Shown piece after piece: positions 8,152 to 16,710 of a stretch of DNA of 64,000 nt (the first letter of the stretch is position 1; each line of letters begins with the position of its first letter). The stretch covers positions 2,204,501-2,268,500 of the forward strand of contig NZ_CP019509.1 of assembly GCF_002002905.1 (NCBI RefSeq), read 5' to 3'. Made by a program: the position numbers and the translations under genes. Below the pieces are notes generated by a model. It searched no databases. It was not told the origin of the DNA and saw only the letters and a list, made by a program, of their open reading frames with translations. The DNA is from Aquaspirillum sp. LM1. GTDB taxonomy: Bacteria > Pseudomonadota > Gammaproteobacteria > Burkholderiales > Aquaspirillaceae.

Positions 8152-9531
8152 ATGCCATCCTCACTCGACACCCTGTTTGCCGCCGGCCTGCATGCCCTGC
8201 AACACCAACGCGCCGCGCATGCCGCCGAGCAGTTTCGCGCCGCGCTGGCGCTGGCGCCGGATCATCCAGCATTGCACGCCAATCTGGGGTTGGCACTGGA
8301 ACAGCAGGGCCAATTGGACGCCGCCGAAGCCTGCTACCGCCAGGCGCTGGCCGCTGATGCCAGCCACAGCGAGCTGTTTCTGAATCTGGGCGGGTTACTC
8401 ACCCGCCAGCGCCGGCTGGAAGAAGCCGAAGCGGTGTATCAGGCGGCGCTGGCGCACGGCCATGCCACCCCGGCGCTGTACTCCAATCTGGGCGTGCTTT
8501 ACGCCATCCTGAAACGCGATCAACCGGCCGAGGCGTGCTACCAGCAGGCGCTGGCATTGCAGCCGGATTACCCGACGGCCCGCTTCAATCTGGGCTATCT
8601 GTATTTGCGGCGGGGCGATTACGCCCAGGGCTGGGCCTGTCTGGAAGCGCGCGACTGGTATCAGGCGCTGGCCCAGGTGCTGCCGTGGCCGCGCTGGCAG
8701 GGTGAGGCGCTGGCCGGGCAGGCCATCTTGATTGGCGTGGAAGCCGGGCAGGGCGACATGATTCAGTTTTGCCGCTACGCCAGCCAGCTCAAGGCGGCAG
8801 GCGCACGCCGGGTGGGGGTGTTGTGCCATCCGCCGCTGGCCCGGCTGTTTGCCCGGCTGGAAGGCGTGGATCAGGTTTACCCGCTGGGCGCAGAGCTTGA
8901 CCAAGACTGGGATTGCTGGACCCCGCCGCTTAGCCTGCCTTACCATTTTCATACCCGGCTGGACAACATTCCCGCCGCGCTGCCGTATCTGCACGCCGAC
9001 CCGGCCCTGCAGGCGCACTGGGCCAGCCGCCTGCCGGCACGCGCCGATGGCTGGCGGGTGGGGCTGGTGTGGAAGGGCAATCCGCGCTTTGAAAACGACG
9101 CCGAGCGCTCGCTGCCTGGTTTGCACACCCTGGCGGCATTGGCTGATTTGCCCGGCATCCAGTGGGTCAGCCTGCAAAAAGGCGCAGGCGAAGACCAGGC
9201 GCTGGCCGCCGATGCGCCGTTTGCCGTGCATGCGCTGGGGCCTCAGCTGAAGGATTTTGCCGATACCGCCGCCGTGCTGGCGCAGCTGGACTTGCTGATC
9301 AGCGTGGACACGGCCAGTGCCCATCTGGCCGGCGCGCTGGCCGTACCATGCTGGGTGCTGCTGCCCGACTACCAGACCGACTGGCGCTGGCTGCAACAGC
9401 GCAGCGATTCACCGTGGTATCCGGGCTGCATGCGCCTGTTCCGTCAGCCACAGCAGGGCGACTGGGCCAGTGTGGTCAGCGCCTTGCGCACCGCCCTGGC
9501 CAGCTGGGGGCCGGGCACCAGTCCGCGCTGA
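8152..9531 (+). CDS. TPR protein with a glycosyltransferase-family-9-like domain
   Basis: A 459-residue cytoplasmic protein. Residues ~1-155 hold about four tetratricopeptide repeats (for example ALALAPDHPALHANLGLAL). The C-terminal ~280 residues resemble GT9/heptosyltransferase-like domains found in TPR proteins, with VGLVWKGNPRFENDAERSL and the nucleotide-sugar-side segment ISVDTASAHLAGALAVP. Such proteins are presumed to glycosylate proteins or surface glycans, but no substrate is proven. No strong ribosome site precedes the ATG, so the exact start is uncertain. It runs convergently toward tesA. Confidence 0.8.
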   Translation: MPSSLDTLFAAGLHALQHQRAAHAAEQFRAALALAPDHPALHANLGLALEQQGQLDAAEACYRQALAADASHSELFLNLGGLLTRQRRLEEAEAVYQAALAHGHATPALYSNLGVLYAILKRDQPAEACYQQALALQPDYPTARFNLGYLYLRRGDYAQGWACLEARDWYQALAQVLPWPRWQGEALAGQAILIGVEAGQGDMIQFCRYASQLKAAGARRVGVLCHPPLARLFARLEGVDQVYPLGAELDQDWDCWTPPLSLPYHFHTRLDNIPAALPYLHADPALQAHWASRLPARADGWRVGLVWKGNPRFENDAERSLPGLHTLAALADLPGIQWVSLQKGAGEDQALAADAPFAVHALGPQLKDFADTAAVLAQLDLLISVDTASAHLAGALAVPCWVLLPDYQTDWRWLQQRSDSPWYPGCMRLFRQPQQGDWASVVSALRTALASWGPGTSPR

Positions 9532-9546
9532 AAGCAGGGAGACACG

Positions 9547-10155
9547 CTACGCGCCCGGCTTGCGCGCTGACGGCAGCAAGCGCTGCAGCACAGCCTGCAC
9601 CGTGTCGCGCATCAGTGGTTGTGCCGAGGCGTTGGGATGGATGCCGTCGGCCTGAAAGCGCTGACGGTCGGTGGCAAAACCCTCGACCAATAACGGCACC
9701 CACGGCAACTTTCGCCGTTTGGCCAGGTCGGAGTACACCGACTGGAACGCCTGGCCGTACTGGCTGCCATAATTGGGCGGCAGCGCCATGCCAATCAACA
9801 GCACGCGGGCCTTGGCTTGTGCGCTCATTGCCACCATCTTGTCCAGATTGGCCTGCATCGCGTCCAGCGGCAGGCCGCGCAGGCCATCATTGCCGCCCAG
9901 TTCCAGAATCACGATGTCCGGCTTGTGCTGCGCCAGCGCGGCAGGCAGCCGGCTGAGCCCGCCCGCCGTGGTTTCGCCGGACTGGCTGGCGTTGATCACC
10001 TGATGCGCCGGCAGTGACTGGCGCAGCAAATCCACCCAGCCTTCGCCCGGCCTCAGGCCGTAGCCGGCGGACAAGGAATCGCCAAACACCATGAGGGTAG
10101 CCGCCCAGCTAGGCGCCGCCGCCAGCATGGCCAACCACAGGATAAATTGTTTCAT
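9547..10155 (-). CDS. tesA: Periplasmic SGNH thioesterase/lysophospholipase (TesA-like arylesterase)
   Basis: A 202-residue SGNH hydrolase with a cleavable signal peptide (cleavage near residue 18 after PSWA). Block I GDSLSAGYGL places the nucleophile at Ser27, block III is GGNDGLRG, and block V DGIHPNASAQ carries the catalytic Asp and His. Family members hydrolyse acyl-CoA, aryl esters and lysophospholipids in the periplasm. Its ATG overlaps the ATG of the divergent ybbA-like gene by two bases, matching the known tesA/ybbA divergent arrangement. Confidence 0.93.
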   Translation of the reverse strand: MKQFILWLAMLAAAPSWAATLMVFGDSLSAGYGLRPGEGWVDLLRQSLPAHQVINASQSGETTAGGLSRLPAALAQHKPDIVILELGGNDGLRGLPLDAMQANLDKMVAMSAQAKARVLLIGMALPPNYGSQYGQAFQSVYSDLAKRRKLPWVPLLVEGFATDRQRFQADGIHPNASAQPLMRDTVQAVLQRLLPSARKPGA

Positions 10156-10855
10156 GTCATCAACCTCTCTTCCTCCGATTCTGCAAGCCCATGATGTGGC
10201 CCGGCAAGTGGTTTATGGCGGGGAAACCCTGACCATTCTGCGCGGGGTGAACATGACGGTGAACACCGGCGAGACGGTGGCCATTGTCGGAAGTTCCGGT
10301 TCAGGCAAATCCACCCTGCTGGGCATCCTGGCCGGGCTGGACCATCCCAGCGACGGCCAGGTGGTGGTATTTGGCAAAAGCCTGTCACTGCTTGACGAAG
10401 ACGAGCGTGCCAAACTGCGACAGCGGCTGGTGGGCTTTGTGTTTCAGTCGTTTCAGCTGCTACCGGCGCTGACCGCGCTGGAAAACGTGATGCTGCCGCT
10501 GGAGCTGGCTGGGCTGAAAGGCGCACGCGAGCAAGCCGCCGCCATGCTGGAGCGGGTGGGGCTGGGCCGGCGGCTGGGGCATTATCCGCGCCATTTGTCT
10601 GGCGGCGAACAGCAGCGGGTGGCGCTGGCGCGGGCGTTTGTCGGTGAACCCAAACTGCTGTTTGCTGACGAGCCCACCGGCAATCTGGACGCCGACACCG
10701 GCGAGCAGGTGATTGAACTGCTGTTTACCCTGAACCGCGAGCAGGACACCACGCTGATTCTGGTCACCCACGACGCCGGGCTAGCCGGGCGTTGCGAGCG
10801 GATCTTGCGTCTGGACGCCGGCAAGCTTAGCGAGGTGCGCCATGCGGCTGCTTGA
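10154..10855 (+). CDS. ybbA: ABC transporter ATPase, YbbA-like
   Basis: A 233-residue LolD/MacB-type ATPase. Walker A GSSGSGKST is at 46-54, the Q-loop lies in VGFVFQSFQLLP, the signature is LSGGEQQRVALARA, and Walker B is LLFADEPTG, followed by the H-loop VTHD. The start at 10154 gives the family N-terminus; the frame extends back to 10091 but that part is antisense to tesA. The gene overlaps the permease gene by 14 bases, so the two are co-translated. Its partner and the tesA neighbour suggest a lipid-related export or membrane-maintenance role, which remains unproven. Confidence 0.94.
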   Translation: MSSTSLPPILQAHDVARQVVYGGETLTILRGVNMTVNTGETVAIVGSSGSGKSTLLGILAGLDHPSDGQVVVFGKSLSLLDEDERAKLRQRLVGFVFQSFQLLPALTALENVMLPLELAGLKGAREQAAAMLERVGLGRRLGHYPRHLSGGEQQRVALARAFVGEPKLLFADEPTGNLDADTGEQVIELLFTLNREQDTTLILVTHDAGLAGRCERILRLDAGKLSEVRHAAA

Positions 10856-13325
10856 CCGTCTGGCGCTGGCGCTACGGCTGATGCGCCGCGAACTGGTTGC
10901 CGGGGAGCTCAGCGTACTGCTGGCCGCGCTGGTGGTGGCGGTGGCAGCGATGAGCAGCGTGGGTTTCTTTACCGACCGGGTAGACCGGGCACTGCACCAG
11001 CAGGCCACCCAGCTGCTGGCCGCCGATCTGGTGCTGAATGCCGACCACCCGGAGATTGCCCGCTGGCAAGCACCGGCGCGCACCGCCGGGCTGGACACTG
11101 CCAGCACGCTGACGTTTCCCAGCATGGTGCTGGCCAATGGCCAGGCCCAGCTGGCCACTTTCAAGGCGGTCAGCCCTGGCTATCCGCTGCGCGGCGAGCT
11201 GACCATTGTGCAAGGCGGCCAGGCACGCACCCTGCGTCAGGCCCCGGCCCCCGGCACACTCTGGGCTGACGCCCGTCTGCTGGGCCGGCTGCGTCTGGCT
11301 GAAGGTGATGTGCTGACGGTGGGCAATGCCCGTTTGCGCGTGGCCGGGGTGCTGCAGCGTGAGCCGGATGGGGCGATGGATTTGTACAATTTCATTCCCC
11401 GTTTGATTCTGCATGAACAGGACATTGCCGCCACCGGCCTGATTCAGCCGGGCAGCCGGGCGCGCTGGCGCCTGCTGGTGGCTGGCGCGCCAGATGCGGT
11501 TGAGCGTTTCCGCCAGACGGTCAGCCCGCAACTGCAACGCGGCGAGCGGGTGGAAAATGTGGAAGAAGCCCGCCCGGAGATCCGCACGGCGCTGGAGCGG
11601 GCCAAGCGCTTTCTGGGCCTGACCGCGCTGTTGGCGGTGGTGCTGTCGGCGGTGGCAGTGGCACTGGCTTGCCGGCGTTATTTGCTGCGCCACCGGCAGG
11701 CGGTGGCAGTGATGCGCTGCCTGGGGGCTAGCCAGCAGGCCATGCTGACCCTGTACGCCAGCCAGTTTGCCTTGCTGGCGCTGGTGGCCGGGGTGCTGGG
11801 GTGCGCGCTGGGCTGGCTGGTGCAAGAGCTGGTGCTGGCCCAGCTGGCCAGCCTGCTGGGTGGCGTCTTGCCGGCACCGGGCTGGCTGCCCTGGGCGCAG
11901 GGCCTGGCGGTGGGGGCCACCCTACTGTTTGGCTTTGCCCTGCCGCCCTTGCTGGCACTGCGCCGCACGCCCACACTGCAAGTGCTGCGCGAAGAAGCCA
12001 CGCCAGACCGGGCCGGCTGGGGCAGCTATGCGCTGGGCGCGCTGGCGCTGGTGGGGCTGATGCGCTGGCAGGCGGGCGAATGGCCATTGGCGCTGGCGGT
12101 GGCACTGGGGTTTGCCGGATTTATCGCCCTGGCGGCGCTGGCCACCTGGAGCGCGCTGGCGCTGCTGCGCCGCCTGCCGGGCAGTGGCCGGGTGGGCTGG
12201 CGCTATGGGCTGGCCAATATGGCGCGCCGGCGCGGGCTGTCGATCACCCAGGTGGTGTCGCTGTCCGCCGGGTTGATGGCGCTGCTGATTTTGTCGGTGG
12301 TCCATGGCGACCTGCTCGGTGCCTGGCAAAAAAACGTGCCGGCTGACGCCCCCAACCGCTTTGTCATCAATCTGCAAGCGCCACAACGCGAGGCGTTCAG
12401 CGCCACCCTGCGCGCCCACGGCCTGCCCGCGCCCGAGCTGGCACCGATGGTGCGCGCGCGCCTGCTGTCGATCAACCAGCAAACGGTGCGCCCGGAACAC
12501 TACCCGGACGAGCGTGCCCAGCGCCTGGCAGAACGCGAGTTCAACCTGTCCTGGGCCACCCACTTGCCCGCCGACAACCAGCGGGTGCAAGGCAGCGCCT
12601 GGAACCCCAGGCAGCCAGGGTTTTCGGTAGAAGTAGGCATTGCCGACACGCTGGGCATTAAAGTGGGCGACGTGCTGCGCTTTGACCTGGCCGGCACCGA
12701 GCTGCAAGCGCCAGTCACCAGCTTGCGCAAGGTGCAGTGGGATACCTTCAAGGTGAATTTCTTTGTGTACGCCAGCCCGGTGATGCTGGCGCAACAGCCG
12801 GCCAGCTATCTGACCAGCTTTTACCTGCCGCCCGGCCAGGAAGCGCTGGTGGACAAACTGGTCAGCCAGTTTCCCAACCTCACCGTGCTGGATGTCGGGC
12901 TGATCCTGAACGAGGTGCGCAGCATGGTGGCGCAGCTGGTGCAGGCCATGCAGGGGGTGTTTGGCTTCAGCCTGCTGGCCGGCATGCTGGTGCTGTGGTC
13001 GGCCACGGTGTCTACCCAGGACGAACGGGCGCTGGACGTGGCGCTGTTGCGCACCCTGGGCGCGTCGCGCCGGCAAGTGGTGGGGGTGGTGCTGGGCGAA
13101 TTGCTGTGGATTGGTGGCCTGGCCGGGCTACTGGCGGCACTGGGGGCCATGGGTTTGTCAGCGCTGATGAGCGTGCAGGTGCTGAATCTGCCGGCCACCC
13201 TGAACCCCTGGCTGCTGCTATGGGGGCCGCTGGGTGGCGCGCTGGCGGTGAGCCTGGCCGGCTGGCCAACCAGCCGGCGGATTATCCGCACGCCGCCGCT
13301 GGCTACCTTGCGCCGGCTGAGCTAG
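10842..13325 (+). CDS. ybbP: ABC transporter permease, YbbP-like (FtsX/MacB-type)
   Basis: An 827-residue permease, similar in length to E. coli YbbP (about 800). An N-terminal membrane segment (~20-40) is followed by a large periplasmic region. A central membrane cluster (~255-450), a second periplasmic domain, and three C-terminal helices (~705-820) follow, which is the duplicated FtsX layout. It has no ATPase and works with the overlapping ybbA product. Its stop codon TAG (13323-13325) lies inside the terminal CTAGTAG of a 277-bp repeat element, so the last codons may have been changed by that insertion. Confidence 0.93.
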   Translation: MRLLDRLALALRLMRRELVAGELSVLLAALVVAVAAMSSVGFFTDRVDRALHQQATQLLAADLVLNADHPEIARWQAPARTAGLDTASTLTFPSMVLANGQAQLATFKAVSPGYPLRGELTIVQGGQARTLRQAPAPGTLWADARLLGRLRLAEGDVLTVGNARLRVAGVLQREPDGAMDLYNFIPRLILHEQDIAATGLIQPGSRARWRLLVAGAPDAVERFRQTVSPQLQRGERVENVEEARPEIRTALERAKRFLGLTALLAVVLSAVAVALACRRYLLRHRQAVAVMRCLGASQQAMLTLYASQFALLALVAGVLGCALGWLVQELVLAQLASLLGGVLPAPGWLPWAQGLAVGATLLFGFALPPLLALRRTPTLQVLREEATPDRAGWGSYALGALALVGLMRWQAGEWPLALAVALGFAGFIALAALATWSALALLRRLPGSGRVGWRYGLANMARRRGLSITQVVSLSAGLMALLILSVVHGDLLGAWQKNVPADAPNRFVINLQAPQREAFSATLRAHGLPAPELAPMVRARLLSINQQTVRPEHYPDERAQRLAEREFNLSWATHLPADNQRVQGSAWNPRQPGFSVEVGIADTLGIKVGDVLRFDLAGTELQAPVTSLRKVQWDTFKVNFFVYASPVMLAQQPASYLTSFYLPPGQEALVDKLVSQFPNLTVLDVGLILNEVRSMVAQLVQAMQGVFGFSLLAGMLVLWSATVSTQDERALDVALLRTLGASRRQVVGVVLGELLWIGGLAGLLAALGAMGLSALMSVQVLNLPATLNPWLLLWGPLGGALAVSLAGWPTSRRIIRTPPLATLRRLS

Positions 13326-13598
13326 TAGCCAGTCACGTTGAAACACGATGGCTCACGTTCCACGACGAACCACTCGCCGCGCCCCACCGCGTCATTCCCG
13401 CGCAGGCGGGAATCCAGGCGTGTCCACAGCGTACAGCGGGGTGAGCGCTCATCAGCGCTACCTGCGCCATGCCCACCGCGCACGCTGTGGCGCGGTCTGG
13501 GTTCCCGCCTTCGCGGGAACGACACCTGAGGTGAAACTCATGCCGAAAGCGCTCTAGCTGCCAGTCATTTGCTTCATATCATCGTGACTGGCTACTAG
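13322..13598 (-). mobile_element. 277-bp non-autonomous element with 15-bp terminal inverted repeats, copy 1
   Basis: The ends are CTAGTAGCCAGTCAC (13322-13336) and its exact complement (13584-13598). It is nearly identical, in inverted orientation, to 35867-36143, except for about 45 diverged bases near one end. It contains a dRS3-like palindrome at 13394-13413 and a GTTCCC/GGGAAC variant near 13500. Short reading frames inside it are repeated with the element and are not genes. The CTAG at both ends may be a target duplication, as in IS5-type elements (inference). The following 118 bases up to the terminator show nothing. Confidence 0.85.
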
Positions 13599-13716
13599 GC
13601 GCTGACACCTGGGCGGTGCCGATGTGGCACTGCCCAGACCGGCGGCTGAATGGTGCCAGTGGTGTTAAACCCGCCAGCGCTGGCCGAAAATGACCGTGAC
13701 AAACGGTGCAGACAAG

Positions 13717-13749
13717 AAAAAGCCCCTCAGCAGTGCTGAGGGGCTTTTT
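13717..13749 (-). terminator. Terminator of the tRNA-Leu transcript
   Basis: Perfect arms AAAAAGCCCCTCAGCA and their complement surround a single central base, giving a GC-rich stem with A/T tails on both sides. It lies 5 bases beyond the 3' end of the downstream tRNA and can act in both directions. Confidence 0.9.
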
Positions 13750-13754
13750 GCGGA

Positions 13755-13841
13755 TGGTGCCCAGGAGAAGACTCGAACTTCCACAGTGTTGCCACCGCTA
13801 GGACCTGAACCTAGTGCGTCTACCAATTCCGCCACCTGGGC
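13755..13841 (-). tRNA. tRNA-Leu (CAG), second of a tandem pair
   Basis: An 87-base class II tRNA with encoded CCA. The acceptor stem GCCCAGG/CCTGGGC, the D-arm GGCGGAATTGGTAGACGC, the anticodon loop TTCAGGT (anticodon CAG), a variable arm GGTGGCAACACTG and a T-arm GTTCGAGTC are all visible. The sequence is identical to the copy at 13904-13990, with 62 bases between them. Confidence 0.97.
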
Positions 13842-13903
13842 AAAAACTTCTCGGATTGTTGCTGAAAACCAGTTAAACTACCTACTGGTTTCCGATGAAA
13901 CCT

Positions 13904-13990
13904 TGGTGCCCAGGAGAAGACTCGAACTTCCACAGTGTTGCCACCGCTAGGACCTGAACCTAGTGCGTCTACCAATTCCGCCACCTGGGC
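13904..13990 (-). tRNA. tRNA-Leu (CAG), promoter-proximal copy
   Basis: This is identical over 87 bases to the neighbouring copy, with anticodon CAG and encoded CCA. It is transcribed first from the consensus promoter at 14039-14066, and the pair is presumably processed from one precursor. Confidence 0.97.
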
Positions 13991-14038
13991 ACATCTCGCG
14001 CTGTTTTCTGTTTCAGTGCAGCGCTGAATGAGTTGTGC

Positions 14039-14066
14039 ATTATAGGCCCTTTTTTGAGACTGTCAA
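14039..14066 (-). promoter_or_regulatory. Consensus sigma-70 promoter for the tRNA-Leu pair
   Basis: On the minus strand TTGACA (14066-14061) and TATAAT (14044-14039) are separated by 16 bases, a full consensus match at both hexamers. The -35 box shares its first base position with the ATG of the divergent rnr gene. Confidence 0.9.
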
Positions 14067-16303
14067 TGGTTAGCAAGCAAAAAAAACAAAAAACTTCTTC
14101 CCTGCGTGAGCAGGACCCGTATTTGGCCCGTGAACGGGAGAAATACGACAACCCGCTGCCCAGCCGGGAATTCGTCTTGCAGCAGCTGGAAAACGAAGGC
14201 GCGCCAATGTTCCCCGACGAACTGGCCGCCTTGCTTGGCATCCTCCCCGAGGAGATGGGCTTTTTTGTCCGCCGCCTGCGCGCCATGGAGCGCGAAGGCC
14301 AGGTGATGATCAACCGCAAGGGTGCGGTGTGCGTGGTGGACAAGCTGGACCTGAAAACCGGGCGGATTATTGGCCACAAGGATGGTTTTGGTTTTATCAA
14401 GCCCGACGATGGCAGCAGCGACCTGTTTGTCGGCGAGCGGGAAATGCACAAAGTGTTCCACGGCGACCGGGTGGTGTTCCGCCAGGTAGGCCAGGATCGG
14501 CGCGGCCGGCCAGAAGCCGCCATTATTGAAGTGCTGGAGCGGGTGAATGAAACCGTGGTTGCCCGGCTGTATTGCGAACGCGGCGTCTGGTTTGCCGTGC
14601 CGGAAGACCGCCGGCTGAACCAGGACATCCTGATCGAACCAGCTGGCACCAGCGACGCCGAGCACGGCCAGGTGGTGATGGTGGCAATGGTGGAGCAGCC
14701 CAGCCGGCACAAGCAGCCGATGGGCCGGGTGGTGGAAGTGCTGGGCAACTACGCCGACTCAGGCATGGAAATCGAAATTGCCCTGCGCAAGCACGACCTG
14801 CCGCACACCTTCTCCGAAGACGCCATGGCCCAGGCGCGCGCCACGCCGAAAAAAGTCCGCAAGAAAGACCTCACCGCCGACCGCCGCGACCTGCGCGACC
14901 TGCCGCTGGTGACCATCGACGGCGAAACCGCGCGCGACTTCGACGATGCGGTGTACTGTGAGCCACAAGGCAAGGGCTTTCGCCTGGTGGTGGCGATTGC
15001 CGATGTCAGCCATTATGTCGAACACGGCGACGCACTTGACCACACTGGCCGCCAGCGCGGCAACTCGGTGTACTTCCCGCGCCGGGTGATTCCGATGCTG
15101 CCGGAGGCGCTGTCCAATGGCATTTGCTCGCTGAATCCGGAAGTGGAGCGCCTGTGCATGGTGTGTGACATGAACATCAGCGCCCGTGGCGATATTCGCA
15201 GCTATACCTTTTACCCGGCAGTCATGCTGTCCAAGGCGCGGCTGACCTACAACCAGGTATGGGACTGGCTGGAAAACGGCAGCGACCACCCGATGCTGCC
15301 CGCCGTGCAAAACCTCTACGCCCTGTTCAAGGTGCTGCTGGCGGCGCGAGGCCGGCGCGGCGCGATTGACTTCGAAACCACCGAAACGCAGATGCTGTTC
15401 AACGAGCAGGGCAAGATCGACCGCATTGTGCCGGTGGTGCGCAACGACGCCCACCGCCTGATTGAAGAATGCATGCTCGCCGCCAACGTCTGCTCGGCGG
15501 ATTTCCTGCTCAAGCACACCCACCCCTGCCTGTACCGCGTCCACCAAGGCCCCACCCCGGAAAAGCTGGAAGTGCTGCACGGCTTCCTCAAACTGGCCGG
15601 CCTGACCCTGCCTGGCGGTGACGAACCGACCGCCAAGGACTACGCCAAGCTGATGGAAAAGATCAAGCTGCGCCCGGACGCTGCCGTGCTGCAGACCATG
15701 CTGCTGCGCAGCCTGCACCAGGCGGTGTACAGCCCGGAAAACGTTGGTCACTTTGGCCTGGCTTACGAGGCGTACACCCACTTTACCTCGCCGATCCGCC
15801 GCTACCCGGACTTGCTGGTCCATCGCAGCATCAAGGCCATCCTCAACAGCCGCCAGTACACCCCGCCAGAATCCTGGGTGGCGCTGGGCGAGCACTGCTC
15901 GATGACCGAACGCCGCGCCGACGACGCCACCCGCGATGTGGAAGCCTGGCTGAAGTGCTATTTCATGCGCGACAAGGTGGGCGAAGTGTTCACCGGCAAG
16001 ATCAACGCGGTGACCAGCTTTGGCGTATTCATCCTGCTCGACGACATCCATATCGAAGGGCTGCTGCATATTTCCGAACTGGGCAAGGATTACTTCCACT
16101 TTGACATCCAGCGCCAGGCCATCGTCGGTGAAAAGAGTGGCGTCACCTTCAAGCTGGGCGATGCGCTGACGGTGAAAGTGGTGCGCGCCGATCTGGAAAG
16201 CGCCAAGATCGACTTTGTGCTCAGCGCCCTGCCCAAGCCAGAAGCTGCCCCGGCACCTGCCCCGCGCAAGCGCAGCAGCAGCAAGAAAACCGACGCCGCA
16301 TAA
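14066..16303 (+). CDS. rnr: Ribonuclease R
   Basis: A 745-residue RNase II-superfamily 3'-5' exoribonuclease. In order: an N-terminal helix-turn-helix region, cold-shock domains, the RNB catalytic domain with ARDFDDAVYC (metal-binding Asp residues) and HFTSPIRRYPDLLVHR, an S1 domain (VGEVFTGKINAVTSFGVFIL), and a Lys/Ser/Ala-rich tail typical of RNase R. The ATG at 14066 fits; an upstream TTG at 14033 would run through the tRNA promoter. The ribosome site is weak (GAG about 10 bases upstream) and no clear promoter of its own is seen in the 75 bases between it and the tRNA. Confidence 0.95.
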   Translation: MVSKQKKQKTSSLREQDPYLAREREKYDNPLPSREFVLQQLENEGAPMFPDELAALLGILPEEMGFFVRRLRAMEREGQVMINRKGAVCVVDKLDLKTGRIIGHKDGFGFIKPDDGSSDLFVGEREMHKVFHGDRVVFRQVGQDRRGRPEAAIIEVLERVNETVVARLYCERGVWFAVPEDRRLNQDILIEPAGTSDAEHGQVVMVAMVEQPSRHKQPMGRVVEVLGNYADSGMEIEIALRKHDLPHTFSEDAMAQARATPKKVRKKDLTADRRDLRDLPLVTIDGETARDFDDAVYCEPQGKGFRLVVAIADVSHYVEHGDALDHTGRQRGNSVYFPRRVIPMLPEALSNGICSLNPEVERLCMVCDMNISARGDIRSYTFYPAVMLSKARLTYNQVWDWLENGSDHPMLPAVQNLYALFKVLLAARGRRGAIDFETTETQMLFNEQGKIDRIVPVVRNDAHRLIEECMLAANVCSADFLLKHTHPCLYRVHQGPTPEKLEVLHGFLKLAGLTLPGGDEPTAKDYAKLMEKIKLRPDAAVLQTMLLRSLHQAVYSPENVGHFGLAYEAYTHFTSPIRRYPDLLVHRSIKAILNSRQYTPPESWVALGEHCSMTERRADDATRDVEAWLKCYFMRDKVGEVFTGKINAVTSFGVFILLDDIHIEGLLHISELGKDYFHFDIQRQAIVGEKSGVTFKLGDALTVKVVRADLESAKIDFVLSALPKPEAAPAPAPRKRSSSKKTDAA

Positions 16304-16467
16304 GCGGCGCAGTCAGGCAGACGGCCTCGCGCGCGCCAGCGCAGCGGGGCCGCCATCTGCCCAAATGGCCCGCCTTTCTGTGTGCTGCCGCCAGTGCGCC
16401 GGCGGCGGGCCGGACGCTTTGCTGGCCATGCCTATCGCCCTCCCCCCGGCCTGCTGTCTGCTTGACC

Positions 16468-16537
16468 ATCGATAGTCAATTACTATTGATGGTAGAAAAT
16501 CAATCAATTTTAAAAATCAAATTTATCTTCCTATACT
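16468..16537 (+). promoter_or_regulatory. Predicted OxyR-like operator and promoter for the katA unit
   Basis: CATCGATAG-N7-CTATTGATG (16468-16491) is a near-perfect palindrome containing ATAG-N7-CTAT, the core spacing of an OxyR half-site. A second half-site downstream is poor. A TATACT -10 box lies at 16532-16537 with a weak -35 (TTTAAA at 16509-16514), so the operator would sit just upstream of the -35 box, where OxyR activates. This is a sequence match only. Confidence 0.5.
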
Positions 16538-16590
16538 GGGTCACATCAGGCCAGCGCATCCCGCGCCCGCCGCTACCGCAGGAGACCCTC

Positions 16591-16680
16591 ATGCTCAATG
16601 CGTTCACCCACTGGCTGGCAAGCTGGCTGGCCGACGAACGGGTCCAGGAGATTCTGGCTGGCCTGCCCAGCAATCAGTAA
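16591..16680 (+). CDS. Possible 29-residue small protein upstream of katA
   Basis: A 29-codon frame has a very good ribosome site (CAGGAG, 6 bases before ATG). It ends 30 bases before the katA ATG. The peptide begins MLNAFTHWLASWLADERVQE; it is amphipathic with three Trp/Phe residues in its first half and ends LPSNQ. It matches no family I recognise. It could be a leader peptide that couples translation to katA, or a small membrane-associated protein. Codon use resembles neighbouring genes. The 287 bases between rnr and this ORF hold only the predicted operator and promoter. Confidence 0.5.
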   Translation: MLNAFTHWLASWLADERVQEILAGLPSNQ

Positions 16681-16710
16681 GCCATTGACTTGATTCGAGG
16701 AGACAGCATC

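Noticed and set aside
13348..13557. 69-codon frame, repeated at 35908-36117
   Set aside because: It is conserved only because it lies inside both copies of the 277-bp element; composition (RRTTRRAPPRHSRAGG) is that of translated palindromes.
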